Below, one piece after another: positions 45,451 to 56,920 of a stretch of DNA of 64,000 nt. The position numbers and the translations under genes are program-made. How positions within the stretch are numbered: the first letter of the stretch is position 1; the number at the start of each line of letters is the position of its first letter. This stretch comes from Mallotus nudiflorus (taxonomy: Eukaryota > Streptophyta > Magnoliopsida > Malpighiales > Euphorbiaceae): positions 558,001-622,000 of the forward strand of contig CANTUR010000347.1 of NCBI GenBank assembly GCA_947683625.1, given 5' to 3'. The notes below the pieces were generated by a model. It searched no databases, was not told the DNA's origin, and saw only the letters and a program-made list of their open reading frames with translations.

Positions 45451-47600
45451 TGTAGACGGTGGGGTTTAGCGTATGCCTAAGATTTTAGCAATTGCGACAT
45501 TATTTGAGCTCAAGGCTCTACAAAACGCACTAACGATTATCACAAAAACATGGTATGGAGATGAGGAGTCGCCACCCAGGGTAATAACTGGGACAAATAA
45601 AAATGGTGGTACTTGATTCTCTAAAAGAAAGCTAATACTATAACCAGGAGATTCTAGATATGGAATACTAACTTCTTTTAGTCTTATGTTCATTTAAAAT
45701 TACTTTATAAATTACTATGTTGTCCTATATTTACATGCAATTTCATATAAACTCTTATTTAAAATAATTAACTCCAAGCAAGCTAGTCATGACAATACAT
45801 GTAAACAACGCATTCATTTAAATCACAACCCCTAGGTTAGTCTAATCTACATTAATTTTAATTAAATGGGCTAAATCTACATATTTTAATTTACAAGTGA
45901 GGCTAAAGACTAACAGACCTAATTCCTATTTAATTTTAATTAAGTGATCCTAAGTCTATTTATTTTAATTCTAAGAATGGGCCTAAATCTACAAATTATG
46001 AAGTATTTAAATTAATGGGCCTAATTCTATATGTTTTAATTCTAAGGTGATCTTAAATCTACAAATTATGGAAAAGGACTTTAATTTTAATGAGCTAAGT
46101 CTAAATTAATAAAATTAAATTAGGTGGACCTATGTCTAATTTAACTAAATGGGCCTAAGTATTTCTACCTAAATTTCCAATTAATTATGGGCCTAAAATG
46201 CATTTCAATTAATTAAAATCTAGAAAAATCTAAATTTATTTAAATGGGTTAAAGTCTAACATGGGCTTAGGGCCCAAAACACATAAACATAAGCAAATAA
46301 GCCCAAAAAAAATAATAAAAAATATCAAAACAAACAAATAAAAGATCAAACAATTAATTTAACTTATTTTAAAAACCCCAATTTAATTAATTTGATCTAA
46401 ACAAACAAATAAATGATTAACAAACAACCCTAATTCTAACCACTTAAATCTAATCTAATTTTAATAAAAGCCCTAATGATTTCTATACTATTGAATTTAA
46501 TTAATTACCATATTGAAACCCTAATTTTACTAATTGATTAATTAAAACAAAACATCCAATTATACACACATAAAATTTCATTATTCCCACTATTGGGCTA
46601 TTACAATAAACTATTGAGAATAATAAAAAAGAAGAAGAATTAATACAATCCTAGGAATAAATAAAAATAAAATAATTAAATAAAAAAACCTAGAAACTAT
46701 ATGGCATTCCATGGACCTTTATGGATTTGGTTCTCCAAGTGTGATCATCATGTAATCCCCTCCATAATTACCATCTCAAAAGGATAAAACAATGATTAGC
46801 AAATAAATTTATAATAAAAATTATATTCAATTGAAATTTAATGAAATCCAAAATAATAAAAAAGAAGAATAAAAGAAAGTAGAGAAAAGATAATACTTTA
46901 TGGATGCTAAAATAAATTGTTCCTTAAATTAGTGAGTTCACTGTTGTTTTTTAGCAGGCCTTTGAAACTTGTTATTCTTATTCTAAAAAATCTCCTACAA
47001 ATAAATCACAAAGAATTTATGTACTGCCTAAAGAAAAGTCTAGAAATCCTTAGGAAGAAGAAAGCAAAAATTGCATAAAAGAGTTCTGATGATTCAGAAT
47101 TAAGTCCTCTTTCCAAGAGCTTAAGCTCTCTTTTTATAGGAAAAAAACAAAAAACCATAGGTCCTACGTACTAAGAGTTCTAATTTTAAAAGGGCTTAAT
47201 TTCCTAAAAAATTAGATAAATCCCAAAAATAAATTTAAGAAAATTTTTTTAGCCAATCAAACTCAAGAAAAAAAGATATTTTATTTTCTGTAAAAATATA
47301 AAAAAAGCATACGGAAAACACATAATTTTGACCGAAATTGCATAATTCCGATTGGAATTCTGTAATTACAAGTTTTTAGCTTTTAATTAAAAAAACCCAT
47401 TAAAGAAATTAAAATTTTCAATTAGGTCTTAAAAAGTATTACAATTAAGTCCTTAAAATGACCAATGAAACTCTTTCTGAAAATGTATTCAAACTTTTAA
47501 GGTTTCAAACTTCAAGTGTTGAAGACCTACTTATAACATTTTCATTATTGGAGTCCTTTGTCGCATCCATATTTTATTATCCTGAAATTGGGTGTTTACA
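45451..47600 (-). repeat. 5' LTR of E2 (full length)
   Basis: 2,150 bp. On the minus strand it begins TGTAAACACCCAATTTCAGG and ends CCGTCTACA (TG...CA). It shares with E1 and E4 the block GTAATAGCCCAATAGTGGGA (about 46585-46605) and many TTAGGCCCA-like units (45870-46270). It gives the cleanest LTR ends of the family in this window. Confidence 0.9.
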
Positions 47601-47990
47601 ATTTCCATAAGAGTTTTATTTTCCCTTTTAACTACCTAATTTTATTTAGGAGTTCCAGGAGATGAAAATGTATATGAAATACCATTTTCATTACAAAAGG
47701 TTTTGAAGAATTCATTTTCAAATTCGGTTCCGTGATAACTTCTAATGGATGAAACACAAAATCCTTTTTCTTTTTGAACTCTTTTGGCAAAATTTTTAGA
47801 AGCTTTAAAAGCATTATTCTTATAAGCAAGAAAACATACCCAAGTAAATCTAGAGTAGTCATCAACCAATAAGTAAGCATAATACATTCCACCAAGACTA
47901 ACAATTGTAGTTGGTGCAAATAAATCCATATGTATAAGTTCAAGTGGTCTAGAGGTGGAAATTGCATTTTTTTAGCTTAAATGAAGAATT
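47601..47990 (-). pseudogene. E3 integrase core, N-terminal half
   Basis: The frame 47642-47929 reads MDLFAPTTIVSLGGMYYAYL and VDDYSRFTWVCFLAYKNNAF, then SIRSYHGTEFENEFFKTFCN. The first catalytic Asp (MDLF) and the DDYSR motif are kept. The second catalytic Asp is changed: RSYHGTEF instead of RSDHGTEF. Text continues as VVKRENKTLMEI to the E2 border. The glutamate-bearing end is kept only in degraded form (VVKRENK) and the rest of integrase is deleted. Confidence 0.88.
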
Positions 47991-47999
47991 GAATTATTT

Positions 48000-48560
48000 T
48001 CCCTTTTAACAAGCATCACAAGGTTTATCCTTAGTGAATTCAAGCTTAGGTAAACTAATCACAAGTCCATGTTTACAAAGATCATTCAAAAGTTCAAAAT
48101 TTGCATATTCTAACTTTCTATGCCATGTCCTTATGTCATGGGAAATAGACATTAAGCATTTGATGTCTTTGTTATTAGTCTTATTCAAATCAATAACATA
48201 AACATTATATACTCTTTTACCACTAAAAATTACTTTATTTTCATCAAGACTACTAACAAAGCAATTTCTATAATAGAAAGTCACCTTAGTTCACATGTCA
48301 CATAATTGACTTATACTTAGCAATTATGTTTCAGATCATCAACAAACAACATATGATGTATAGCTAAGGATTAAGGATTACCAATTTCTCTAAAGCCAAT
48401 AAGTTTTCCTTTTGCATTGTCTCTGAATGTAACATGTCCTCCATCCTTAGCATCAAGCTTGTTGAATTGCTTTTTGTCTCTTGTATGTGCCTTGAACATC
48501 CATTGTCAAGATACCATTTACTTTTTGTTCTTATGGATTTTAAGCACACCTACACAAACA
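48000..48560 (-). pseudogene. E3 protease and pre-integrase zinc domain
   Basis: The frame 48364-48549 carries KWYLDNGCSRHI, the Copia protease active site with DSG changed to DNG. The frame 48006-48284 reads DIRTWHRKLEYANFELLNDL and ends KPCDAC, the H-H-C-C pre-integrase domain (first His in WHRK). There are frameshifts between them. Confidence 0.82.
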
Positions 48561-48699
48561 CAATTTAATTATTCTTTTGAACCTAAACCTTTCTTGGTCT
48601 AAGTTGGTTAGTTTCAAGATAATCTAAAGGAAGTAAATTCATGTGTAATCTTCTATAGAAGCACACATTATTGGTATGTCCTTTGCTCCCTTATTCTTG

Positions 48700-49798
48700 A
48701 AGAAGAACTAAAATTAGCCATTTCTTGTTGTTCCTCTTCCTTTTTAAGTATGCAATGATAATATTTCCATCATCCCAAGGCCTTCTTTTTATCCTTTGCT
48801 CCCTTGTTATTGAATTTGAGTTTGGAGCACTCACTTATAATATGTCTCAATTTCTTGTAGTTATAATAAGTAACCTCTTTAGTTTTCTTCTTGTATTTTC
48901 CTTCGTACTTTTTATTGGAGTCCCTTGCTCTTGAGAAAAATTTCTTTCTCAAAAACTTCTTAAAGTAAAAGTTCTTAATGAGCATGGCAATATCACCATC
49001 TTTGTCACTAGAATCTTTAATGCTTTCCTCTTTACTATCTTTTTAAAGAGCTTTTAACGCTATGTTCTTTTTCTTCTCTTCCTTCTCTTCTTGCTCTTAA
49101 CCTTTTTTTTGATTGTAAGCTTATATGTTAGGAGCTTTCCAATAAGCACATCAATTAAGAGAGTAGAGAGGTTTTGATCTTCCTCAATTAAAATGACTTG
49201 AGATTCCCAATCCTTCTTTGGTAGGATTCTTAGAATCTTATTGTTCACCTCTTTCTTGGAGAAATGTTTTTCATGTTTCTAGAGGATTGTGAGGAGAGCA
49301 TTGAGAAAATTTATCATTTTTTTGATTTATTCTTGAGGCTTCATTTTAAAGAGTTTATATTCATACATATGAATTTGAACTTTTTTTCTTCTTACTTGTA
49401 TGTTGCCTTTCTAATGGTTCTTTAAGGTCTCCCGCATTTCCTTGGCTGAAATTTAATGTTGAAGCTTGCCTCCTTCTTCTCTTATCATGGAAGAGACTTG
49501 AGTAATTATAGCCTTTTTTTTTAAAATTATTTTCCTCCTTTTGTTCATTATTCCATTAGCTTCTTACAAGAGTAATTACCATACCATCAATGGTAGTTGT
49601 AAGTGGTTCCTAACCTTTTAGGACAATATCCTAAAGTTCAATAGAATCACAATTAAGTTATAGCTCCATTTTAAACTTCCAATGAGGATAGTCACTACCA
49701 CCGAAGAATGTTCTAAGTGAAGAAGTGTTTTATGATTCACTCCCCATGATCTTGTATTATAGCAATGAAGTTCCTAGAACTCAAGCTCTGATACTAAT
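48700..49798 (-). pseudogene. E3 Gag
   Basis: The frame 49060-49248 reads MNNKILRILPKKDWESQVIL then LSTLLIDVLIGKLLTYKLTI, a UBN2-type Copia Gag. The frame 48770-48985 carries a degenerate zinc knuckle, YYNYKKLRHIISECSKLK, in which the first two Cys are Tyr. The intervening sequence has stops in all frames. The primer site TAGTATCAGAGCTTGAG (49776-49794, minus) lies between this and the LTR. Confidence 0.75.
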
Positions 49799-51170
49799 TG
49801 AAAGAGTCTTAAAATGGGGTAAATAGGACTATAGAACAATAATAAAAAATTAAAAATATTTGAATAAGAATTAAAAAGAATATGGAGAAGGAAGAATGAT
49901 GAACATAAGAATTTAAGGAGTTTGGATTCTTAACAATCCTATGTCTCCACCTCAATTATCCCCAAGTTAGGATTTTGAATCACCATAATCTATTTCCTTA
50001 GATTAATTTTTATAACTTGAGTTTTATACTCAACTCAAACCTTACAACTTGAGTTTTCAAGGCTCACACTAAAACTGAATTCCTAAGTGTTTTAATGGCT
50101 AAACACTTAAACCAATTCCTTTATAATAGAATCTCACTTCTCATTTTCTTAGCCCTAAAAAATAGAAGAATAAGAATTTCTATTCTAACACTCACCAACT
50201 CTCACAAGAGTATACAATAATAAAATGAATTTTGAAAGAGTTTAGAGAATTTAATTGAATGCTTGAAAGTATAGAATGAATTAACAAGTTTTTTAACCTC
50301 AAAATAATATTCAAAGGTTGTATTTATATTTTAGCAATTCAATTATTGTTGTTGGAAGTAATAATTTTGTTCCCAACAAAAACAAAATCCATTTGAATTT
50401 TTTAGTTGCAATTTGTCAGGTCCTTGTCGGGACATCACCGGTCCTGATTAGGATAACCATTATGTGCCATTGTATTTGATTTTTTAAGTTAGTCCCAATT
50501 GAGATATCATTATTTCGGGCATTGTCCCAATCGGGACATTGGATCGGGATTAGTTCTGCCAAAATTTAAAGTTTTATAGAAATTGATCTACCTTGGTCCT
50601 AGTCAAGACTACCCTGGTCTTGATCACGACCATGACAGGAATTGCACTTTTTATGCAATTCAACCCCTATGTTGAGTCTAATCAAGGTAATGACTTGTGA
50701 TGACTTTTTAAGACTGAAGATGATTAAATCAACCTTAGCTTTCTCCCTAAAAGTTATAGATAATTGTCTTATCTTTCCATATCACTTTGAATCACCTCAA
50801 TTTAACCTCTATAACTCAACATATTGCTGAAATACTAAGAGTTTCACAACCTCAAATAAAAGTTGCATGTTGACTTTGACCTAAGAATTGCATACTTAAA
50901 TGAGCTTAAATTTTGACAAGTAAGCTTAATTTAGAAAGCTTAAGATGTCTATTTCAAAAGTTAAGAAGATTATTTTCTTATTAAAGAGCTCTAAAGATGT
51001 CAAAAAGCTTCCTTGAATCTTACAAATCAAATTAGCTTAAAAGACCACTAAGTATCCAAAAAATGTATATTTTTGGTATATAATTTCCTACACACTTAGT
51101 TAAAATCGTTAGTATCAAAATTGTTTGTCAAAGTCCAAAATTAGGAGTTTGATTATGTAAGTGGTTAACA
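49799..51170 (-). repeat. Right (5') LTR of E3
   Basis: 1,372 bp, starting TGAAAGAGTCTTAAAATGG and ending GTGGTTAACA, matching 36209-37608. Divergence from the left LTR is clearly higher than between the C1 LTRs. Confidence 0.9.
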
Positions 51171-51431
51171 AAGTTGTTTTCTCATCATCTCCATCTTTCA
51201 TTCTTATTTGATGATAACCGGATTAAGGAAATTATTTTCTTCTTCTAGAGCTCTAAAGATGTCAACAAGCATCCTTGAATCTCAAAGATCAAATTAGCTT
51301 AAAAGACCACTAAATATCCAAAAATGTATATTTTTGGTATATAATTTCCTACACATTTAGTTAAAATCATTAGTATGAAATTTTTTTATCAAAGTCCAAA
51401 ATTAGGAGTTTGATTATGCAAATCGTCAACA
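51171..51431. repeat. 261-bp tandem duplication across the E3/G junction
   Basis: 51171-51224 is a second copy of G reverse transcriptase sequence (equal to about 51432-51485; shared CTTTCATTCTTATTTGATGA). 51225-51431 is a second copy of the E3 LTR tail (equal to about 50965-51170; shared GAGCTCTAAAGATGTCA). So a block made of 206 bp of LTR end plus 55 bp of flank was duplicated in tandem after E3 had inserted. Confidence 0.88.
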
Positions 51432-51900
51432 AAGCTATTTGCTTATCATCTCTATCTTTCATTCTTATTTGATGATAACCAGATTTCAAATTGATTTTTA
51501 GAAGCAAACATGAACCATGCAGTTCATCTAATATGTCATCTAGCCTATAAATGGGGTGTCTATACTTTATCATGATTTGTTTGATGGCTCGACAATCAAC
51601 ACACATCCTTTAAGTTCTATATTTCTTTGGCACAAGTAAGACTAGCACTTGACATGGACTCATGCTTTCACAAACATAACCCTTCTCTATAAACTCACTC
51701 ACTTGCTTTTGGATTTCCTTGGTTTCCTTCGGTTTGGTTCTATAAGCTTGTCTATTTAGAATGCTAGCCCTAGGTATGAAGTCTATTTGGTGTTCAATGC
51801 CTCTTTTGGGTGGCAAACCATTTGGAATTTCATATGGAAACAAATCTTCATAAACTTGTAATAAATAAATAATATCACTAGGCAAACCATTAGTTATTTC
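51432..51900 (-). pseudogene. G reverse transcriptase, N-terminal part
   Basis: The frame 51610-51885 reads YEDLFPYEIPNGLPPKRGIE and IQKQVSEFIEKGYVCESMSP with VLLVPKK. A stop at 51607 is followed by MCVDCRAIKQIMIKYRHPIY and LDDILDELHGSCLLLKINLK, then SGYHQIRMKDRDDKQIA. At this point E3 is inserted. The reading resumes with FKTKHGLYEW at 36203. These are motifs 1-4 of a Ty3/Gypsy RT. Confidence 0.9.
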
Positions 51901-52144
51901 ATTAGAAATGATAAAAAAAATCTTTGCACAAGACTACAAGTCAAGGGTGGCTCAAAGACTTGACTTCCTTCACATCTCTCATGGTAGCAAAAGCACTCAT
52001 TTGTTATTGTTTAAAACCTTCCTTGTTTTCTCTCCCCTTGGATTTGCCATTTTGGTCAAGTTCAAAAGGTTGTTGTTTAGGCACATTCACATCACCCTTT
52101 TCTTTTCATTTAAGGGTTTCCCTCCCTAAATAAAGTTCTTCATA

Positions 52145-52735
52145 TTATTGCTTTATGCATTGTTGGTCTTTAACAATCTCTTTTGGTGTCAATGGTCCAA
52201 GATTATATCTTTTCCCATCCATAATCAAGGAATTTCTATTTTTGAAACCATCATGATTTTCTTTCCTATCATATTTCCAAGGTCTTCCTAATAATATATG
52301 GGCCATATACATTGGTAAAACATCACAAAACACCTCAGCCTTATACCTACCAATTGAAAGACAAATTAAAACTTGTTTACTTACCTTCATTAAACCACTA
52401 TCATTAAGCCATTGCAATTTGTATGGTTTTAGATGCTTGATAAGAAGCAACCTTAATTTCTCTATTAATAAGGTGCTTACAACATTAGTAAAACTCCCTC
52501 CATCAATAATCATATTACACAATTTGTTAGAAATCAATCAATGAGTATAAAGTAAAATTTCCCTTTGTTCCCCAAGGTCTTTTATTTTGTTTTGCAAACT
52601 CAATGTTCTCTGTACAACTAGATTATCACCCTTGGTATACTCAACATCACTATAATCTTCTAAAGGTGCTATTTCATCATCACCTTTCTTCTCACTTCCA
52701 AATTCAAAATTACCATCCTTTAAAATCATATTTTT
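52145..52735 (-). pseudogene. G aspartic protease and linker
   Basis: The frame 52145-52537 reads MIIDGGSFTNVVSTLLIEKL (active site D-G-G/S in the retropepsin position) and ends HILLGRPWKYDRKENHDGFK, the flap and C-terminal helix typical of these Gypsy proteases. It continues to LGPLTPKEI. The frame 52538-52729 is the acidic linker after the Gag knuckle. Confidence 0.82.
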
Positions 52736-52739
52736 TCTA

Positions 52740-53815
52740 TTTGGACATTCCCTAGCAATATGCCCACACCCCTAAACATTTAAAATATTGAATCTCCCTA
52801 GTTTGGGTTGGTTTTGCCTACTATTTGCCTTATTACCCAAGTCACTTTTATTTTTATTTTCATCCCCTTTTGACTTAAAAATATTTTTCTCATCCTTTTT
52901 ACCCTAATAAGAGTTCCAAAAAGAAGAAGTGGAACCCAAAGTTGGTTTGGATTCATACCTTTTTCCTTTGATTTGTTTTTCTACCTTCATGGCTAAGTTC
53001 ACCAAGTCTTCTATCTCCACATAATGATGGAAATCAATATAATCAACTATGTTTTTGTTTAGGCCATTCAAGAACCTTACCATGGTGGCTTCTTAATCTT
53101 CCTCAACATTACCTTTGATCATGAGCATCTCCATCTCTTTGTGGTACTCCTCTATACTCATGTTTCCTTGGGTCAAGGTTTAAAGGCTTTGATGAAGCTC
53201 CTTATAGTAGTGGCTAGGAATGAATCTTCTCCTCATGATTTACTTCATCTCCCTCCAAGACTCTATGGGTGCTTCTCCATATCTTCTCCTTTACTTACAA
53301 AATTGATCCTACGAAACAATAGCATAATCATAAAATTCAAAGGTTGTAAGTTTTACCTTTTCTTCCTCCAAATAGTTATAACATTAAAAAATGAGATCAA
53401 CCTTTTAGTCTCATTCAAGGTAGACATCGGGATCATTTCTTCCTTAGAATGAAGGAATTTTCTTTTTTATGCTTCCAAGGTTATGATCTACATTTCCACA
53501 CAGCCTCTCCTAGCTTTCCTCCTAAGATGTCCAACCAAAGTGATTTGGTCATCCTCTAAGCATCTCTGCCATCATACCCCTCTTGCTCAATTGGTAGTTG
53601 TCTCCTTTATCTAGGCATTCCTTGTAATTGGTTTAGAATGCCATAATGCCTTTCTAGCCTTTCATCATTAACTCCTTTTATCACCCTAAACATCCTTTCA
53701 AATTGTTGTTGCATGGCTTGCAACATTTGATCAGTTAATGATGATGTGCCTACATCCTTGACATGATTAAGATAAGAAATATTAGGATAGATAACAGAAA
53801 TAAACCTCATAATAC
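52740..53815 (-). pseudogene. G Gag
   Basis: The N-terminal frame 53607-53810 contains QMLQAMQQQFERMFRVIKGV followed by DERLERHYGILNQLQ. Downstream pieces in other frames keep traces of the Gag core and of a zinc knuckle near 52770 (YFKCLG with the first Cys lost). Many stops. Confidence 0.7.
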
Positions 53816-54266
53816 TCCTTCACATGTTTGCACTCAAATTTTGGCTTTTATTCACTCTAATAATCTCACACACTCTTTCCTTTTACCACTCTTAATTTGC
53901 TTTATGAGTTATTAGATGAAATAAGATTCTTAAATCAAGCAGAGTAAGAATATAGCAATCAATGGAGTGAATTTTTTTTTAGGTAGGCCATAAGAAGATA
54001 AAAAGGTAGGCTAAAGAAACAAATAAGAACAAACAACAACTACTCACTTTTTTTTATGAACAAATTTTTTTATTTTTTTGTAATAATATTCAGCTTAAAT
54101 AAAAAAAGATGAAGAAAGAACACTTAAACAATAACACAAGAAGATATACCATAAGAATAATGGTAGATAGAAACTTAAGATGAAAAGAAACAAGATATCA
54201 ATAATTAAATCACAATAAAAAGGATACGCAAACCTTAATCTTAAGCTAAAGCTGTAATACCAAAAC
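53816..54266 (-). other. G 5' leader with primer binding site
   Basis: On the minus strand, GTTT and then TGGTATTACAGC (54251-54262) follow the LTR. It resembles the TGGTATCAGAGC site for initiator tRNA-Met with two changes. The rest is AT-rich leader. Confidence 0.6.
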
Positions 54267-55137
54267 TGATGGAAATCAATAGATTTATACCCCAAGCTCC
54301 TAAATAGTTTTAATACTATAACAAACTTGATGATTAAAATTTATCTATAACAAACTTAAAGATTAAAATTTATCACATTCTACTATTATGTTATAGGATC
54401 ATTTAAGAATAAGACAAGAAAAACTATTTTAGATTTTGCCGAGTTAGAATAAGATCATCAACCCTTCATTCAAGTTCCCCAATAGCTAAAGAGCTATGAT
54501 AAACTTACAATGCAAAGAATTAACACCCTTAGAAAATTGATAAAAACTTTAATAGATTTTGAAGTCTTTAACATAAACAAACAAAAACATGTTTGAAAGA
54601 TGAAGAAGAAGATAAATATTTTTGGATTTTGACACCACAAACCTCACTAGGCTTGATAAGTCACGAAGTTCATACAAGAACTTCAAAGCAAATTTCTCAC
54701 TAAAAGAAACTCAATATTTTATAACTTAAATTCAACATGTCTTACAATGAAATAAGGTCTTGTTTATATAGATACAAGACTAAGCTCATACTACTACTCT
54801 AAATATGAAAACATAAGATAATCTTACCCTACTAACTTGCATTTATAGCCATTAATTATGTAGATTCCCACTAACACACTTTAAGTGCCACACTTTAAAT
54901 CCTATTAACTATTTGCCCTCCAAATTCATTTATTTTGACTTGGTAAACAAGACTATTTAGGCCTCCTTATTGATTTTGATTGTACTTAGAAGTTCTTGGG
55001 CTTTCCAAACACCTTAAATGAATATTAATAAGGTTTCTTTTAATTTCTTGGTTTTTGACCTTATCATTAGGCCTTGTTGGACTTACAATGGATCTTATGG
55101 ATCATTGGACCTTAGTTTTGAGCTTGAGATCACATCA
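54267..55137 (-). repeat. Right (5') LTR of G, complete
   Basis: 871 bp, starting TGATGGAAATCAATAG and ending GATCACATCA. The 5-bp inverted ends are TGATG/CATCA. It contains TGTTTATATAGATACAAG near 54754-54773. It is the reference for recognising the two pieces of the left LTR. Confidence 0.92.
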
Positions 55138-55625
55138 TGTTATCCCTCCTGACACTACCTATGTTCGTGCTTTATTTCACCTTTGTTTTATTTATTTGAC
55201 TTGTTGGCTGGTGTTTGACTTATTTGCTTGTTCTTTATAGGTCCCCATCTATACTACTCAGTACTGGTGCACTGTTGCAACGAGTACGCATCAACATTTT
55301 GTAGAGTGTATAAGCAATCAGAGGGTATGCCTTCTTTATTGTACCTATTTATTTATACATATGTTTTATGTATACATGAATGCATGATATGAAATTTTTA
55401 TGTAATGCAGGTTGAACAACTCCTTTGTAGTCCTGAGTGGGAGTGGGAGCGAGAGTGCACAGGTTATTACGACTGAATTGATGAGTTGGAATCATGGCTA
55501 GCATCCTTTGCGATGGATGATAAGGAGCCTAGATAGGATGATGGGGATGCTTGTGTAGGATCAATATTTGCTCAAGATGATAGCCATAGCCGATGTAGTT
55601 GTTTTAGGAGCTAGGTGTAGGGCTT
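55138..55625 (+). pseudogene. Plant mobile domain pseudogene, part 3 (3' exons)
   Basis: The frame that ends PDYPQLDV at 20592 continues here as IPPDTTYVRALFH once G and one target copy are removed. A tttg...TTATAG intron ends at 55240. The next exon reads YTTQYWCTVATSTHQHFVEC up to AGAGG|GTATGC (55335). An acceptor ATGCAG (55410) opens a last exon with VEQLLCSPEWEWERECTGYY, a stop, then IDELESWLASFAMDDKEP and an acidic tail. This C-terminal region is family-like but not a named domain. The exact resumption of the frame is the best evidence that parts 1-3 were one gene. Confidence 0.68.
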
Positions 55626-55794
55626 TTGGCTTATAGTTGCTTTATTGTATTATTTTCTTGAGGTCACAAACTCTAGGTGTTGTATTTGGGCATTTCTCCC
55701 ATATGTGTTGTATGATACACGTATAATAATGACTATAGTGTTATGGTTCTTATTGTACATCATTATTGATGATGTTTGCCATTGCTATTGTCTG

Positions 55795-55925
55795 CCTCTT
55801 TTGTTTTTCCCTCTTTTTCCTAAGGCATCTCCTTTTAGAGCTTTCCGCACTTAGCTGGGTTTTCTTATTTTCTTCCCTCTTTTGCTTAGGGCATCTCCTT
55901 TTAGAGCTCTTCACACCTAACTGGT
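55795..55925. repeat. 70-bp tandem duplication after T integrase
   Basis: GCATCTCCTTTTAGAGCTTT (near 55824) and GCATCTCCTTTTAGAGCTCT (near 55891) head two copies of a block that also contains TTCCCTCTTTT and CTTAGCTGGGTT or CTAACTGGTTT. It lies between the end of integrase and the PMD 3' exons. Confidence 0.85.
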
Positions 55926-55934
55926 TTTTTTACT

Positions 55935-56920
55935 CTAGACATAGTACTTCTTTAAGTGGTCTATATTAACAAGTTCATTACCTTCAAAATCCATTAGCCT
56001 AACTGCTCCTTTTAATAAGACATGTTTGACCAAGTATGGGCCTTCCCAGTTTAGTCTAAATTTCCCTTTAGGGTCTGGAACATTTTTCCTTGCTTGCTTC
56101 AACACCTATTCTCCTACTATCACACTCTTGTGTTTTACCTTTTTATTAAAGGTTTTAGCTAACCAAGCCCGATACAACTATGTGTGGTATAGAGTTTTAA
56201 GTCTTTGATTGTCCAGGAGAGTGAGATTATCATGCCTTTGTTAAGCCCATTTCACTTCTAGTAATTCAAATTCGACTGTTACTCGTAGCAACTTGATTTT
56301 TGTTTCAAGTGGGAGTACTACTTCTAACTTATACACTAGTGAGAAAGGAGTTGCTTTGGTTAAAGTTCTAATTGTCATTCAATACCCCCATAAAGCATAT
56401 GGCAATCTATTTGCCCAATCTTAGTGAGTCTGAGTCATTTTTGATGAAATCCTCTTGATATTTTAATTTTTGGCTTTAATGGTCCCATTTGCTTATGGTC
56501 AGTAAGTAGAAGATTTATGATGTTCTAAATTATAACTCCTTAGTATTTCTCTAACTTGCCCTTTGAATTGAACAACTTTGTCAGAGATGATATGATAAGG
56601 GATCCTATATCGACATAACATATTCTTTTTTATGAACTTAGCCACTTGTTTGCCTTTTATCCTTACAAATGATTATTCTTCGACCCACTTTGTGAAGTAA
56701 TCTACTGCCACTAAGATGAACCTATGTCCATTCAAGGCTGTTGGATGGATTTCCCTAATTATGTCTAATCGCCACACTAAGAAGGGCTATAGAGAAGAGA
56801 TATAGTGAAATTTTATTGGGGGAAGGTGACTAACATCCCTATGAATTTGACACTTGTAGCATCCTCTTACAAATTTGATATGGTCATCCATCATCATCAT
56901 CATCATCCAGAAGAACCCTT
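55935..56920 (-). pseudogene. T integrase
   Basis: Minus-strand text, largely one frame with stops, includes NGHRFILVAVDYFTKWVEE (first catalytic Asp), YRIPYHIISDKVVQFKG (second Asp; family ISDNGTQF), and near 56470 ANGTIKAKNKNIKRI, where the catalytic Glu is Lys. The C-terminal part runs MLPYALWGY-like, ATPFSLVYKLEVVLPLETKI, KGKFRLNWEGPYLVKHVLLK, ending VNIDHLKKYYV at about 55935. This ending is typical of Tat/Ogre integrases. Confidence 0.85.

Larger units (their letters stand above)
40340..47600 (-). mobile_element. E2: second E-family element (minus), 3'-truncated, inside E3
   Basis: A 7.26-kb inverted relative of E1: full 5' LTR (45451-47600), primer site (45433-45450), leader, broken gag, then non-coding DNA. 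It follows E1 from its primer site to about 27375 and then stops. The 3' arrays, polypurine tract and 3' LTR are absent. Its 5' edge interrupts E3 integrase after TLMEI. Its other edge joins E3 reverse transcriptase at a short shared TGTGCA. Hence a deletion removed E2's 3' part and about 1 kb of E3 together. Confidence 0.85.
36209..51431 (-). mobile_element. E3: Sirevirus-like Ty1/Copia element (minus) inserted in G
   Basis: LTRs 36209-37608 and 49799-51170 (plus a 261-bp duplicated tail to 51431). The target duplication is AAGCT at 36204-36208 and 51432-51436. The primer site TAGTATCAGAGCTTGAG lies next to the right LTR. On the minus strand come gag, protease, integrase, reverse transcriptase and RNase H in Copia order. 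Large LTRs, a long non-coding stretch with several polypurine tracts before the 3' LTR, and RT text close to Sireviruses support that lineage. It is interrupted by E2 (40340-47600), and about 1 kb of integrase-RT sequence was lost there. All frames are broken. Confidence 0.9.
20593..55137 (-). mobile_element. Chromovirus-like Ty3/Gypsy element G (minus), carrying nested insertions
   Basis: LTRs at both ends start TGATRGAAATCAATAG and end in CA (plus-strand reading). The left LTR is 20593-20834 plus 31425-31917; the right LTR is 54267-55137 (871 bp). The target duplication is TGTTG (20588-20592) and TGTTA (55138-55142). Between them on the minus strand come gag, protease, reverse transcriptase, RNase H and integrase in Gypsy order, but split by E1, S2, E3 and E2. 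After subtracting these, about 8-9 kb of G remain. The pol C-terminus and its run into the 3' LTR suggest the CRM-type chromovirus branch. All coding parts are broken. Confidence 0.9.

Noticed and set aside
48725..48934. Hydrophobic 69-codon plus-strand frame that looks like a membrane protein
   Set aside because: It is the reverse complement of the lysine-rich Gag of E3; AAA/TTT-rich antisense text always looks hydrophobic.
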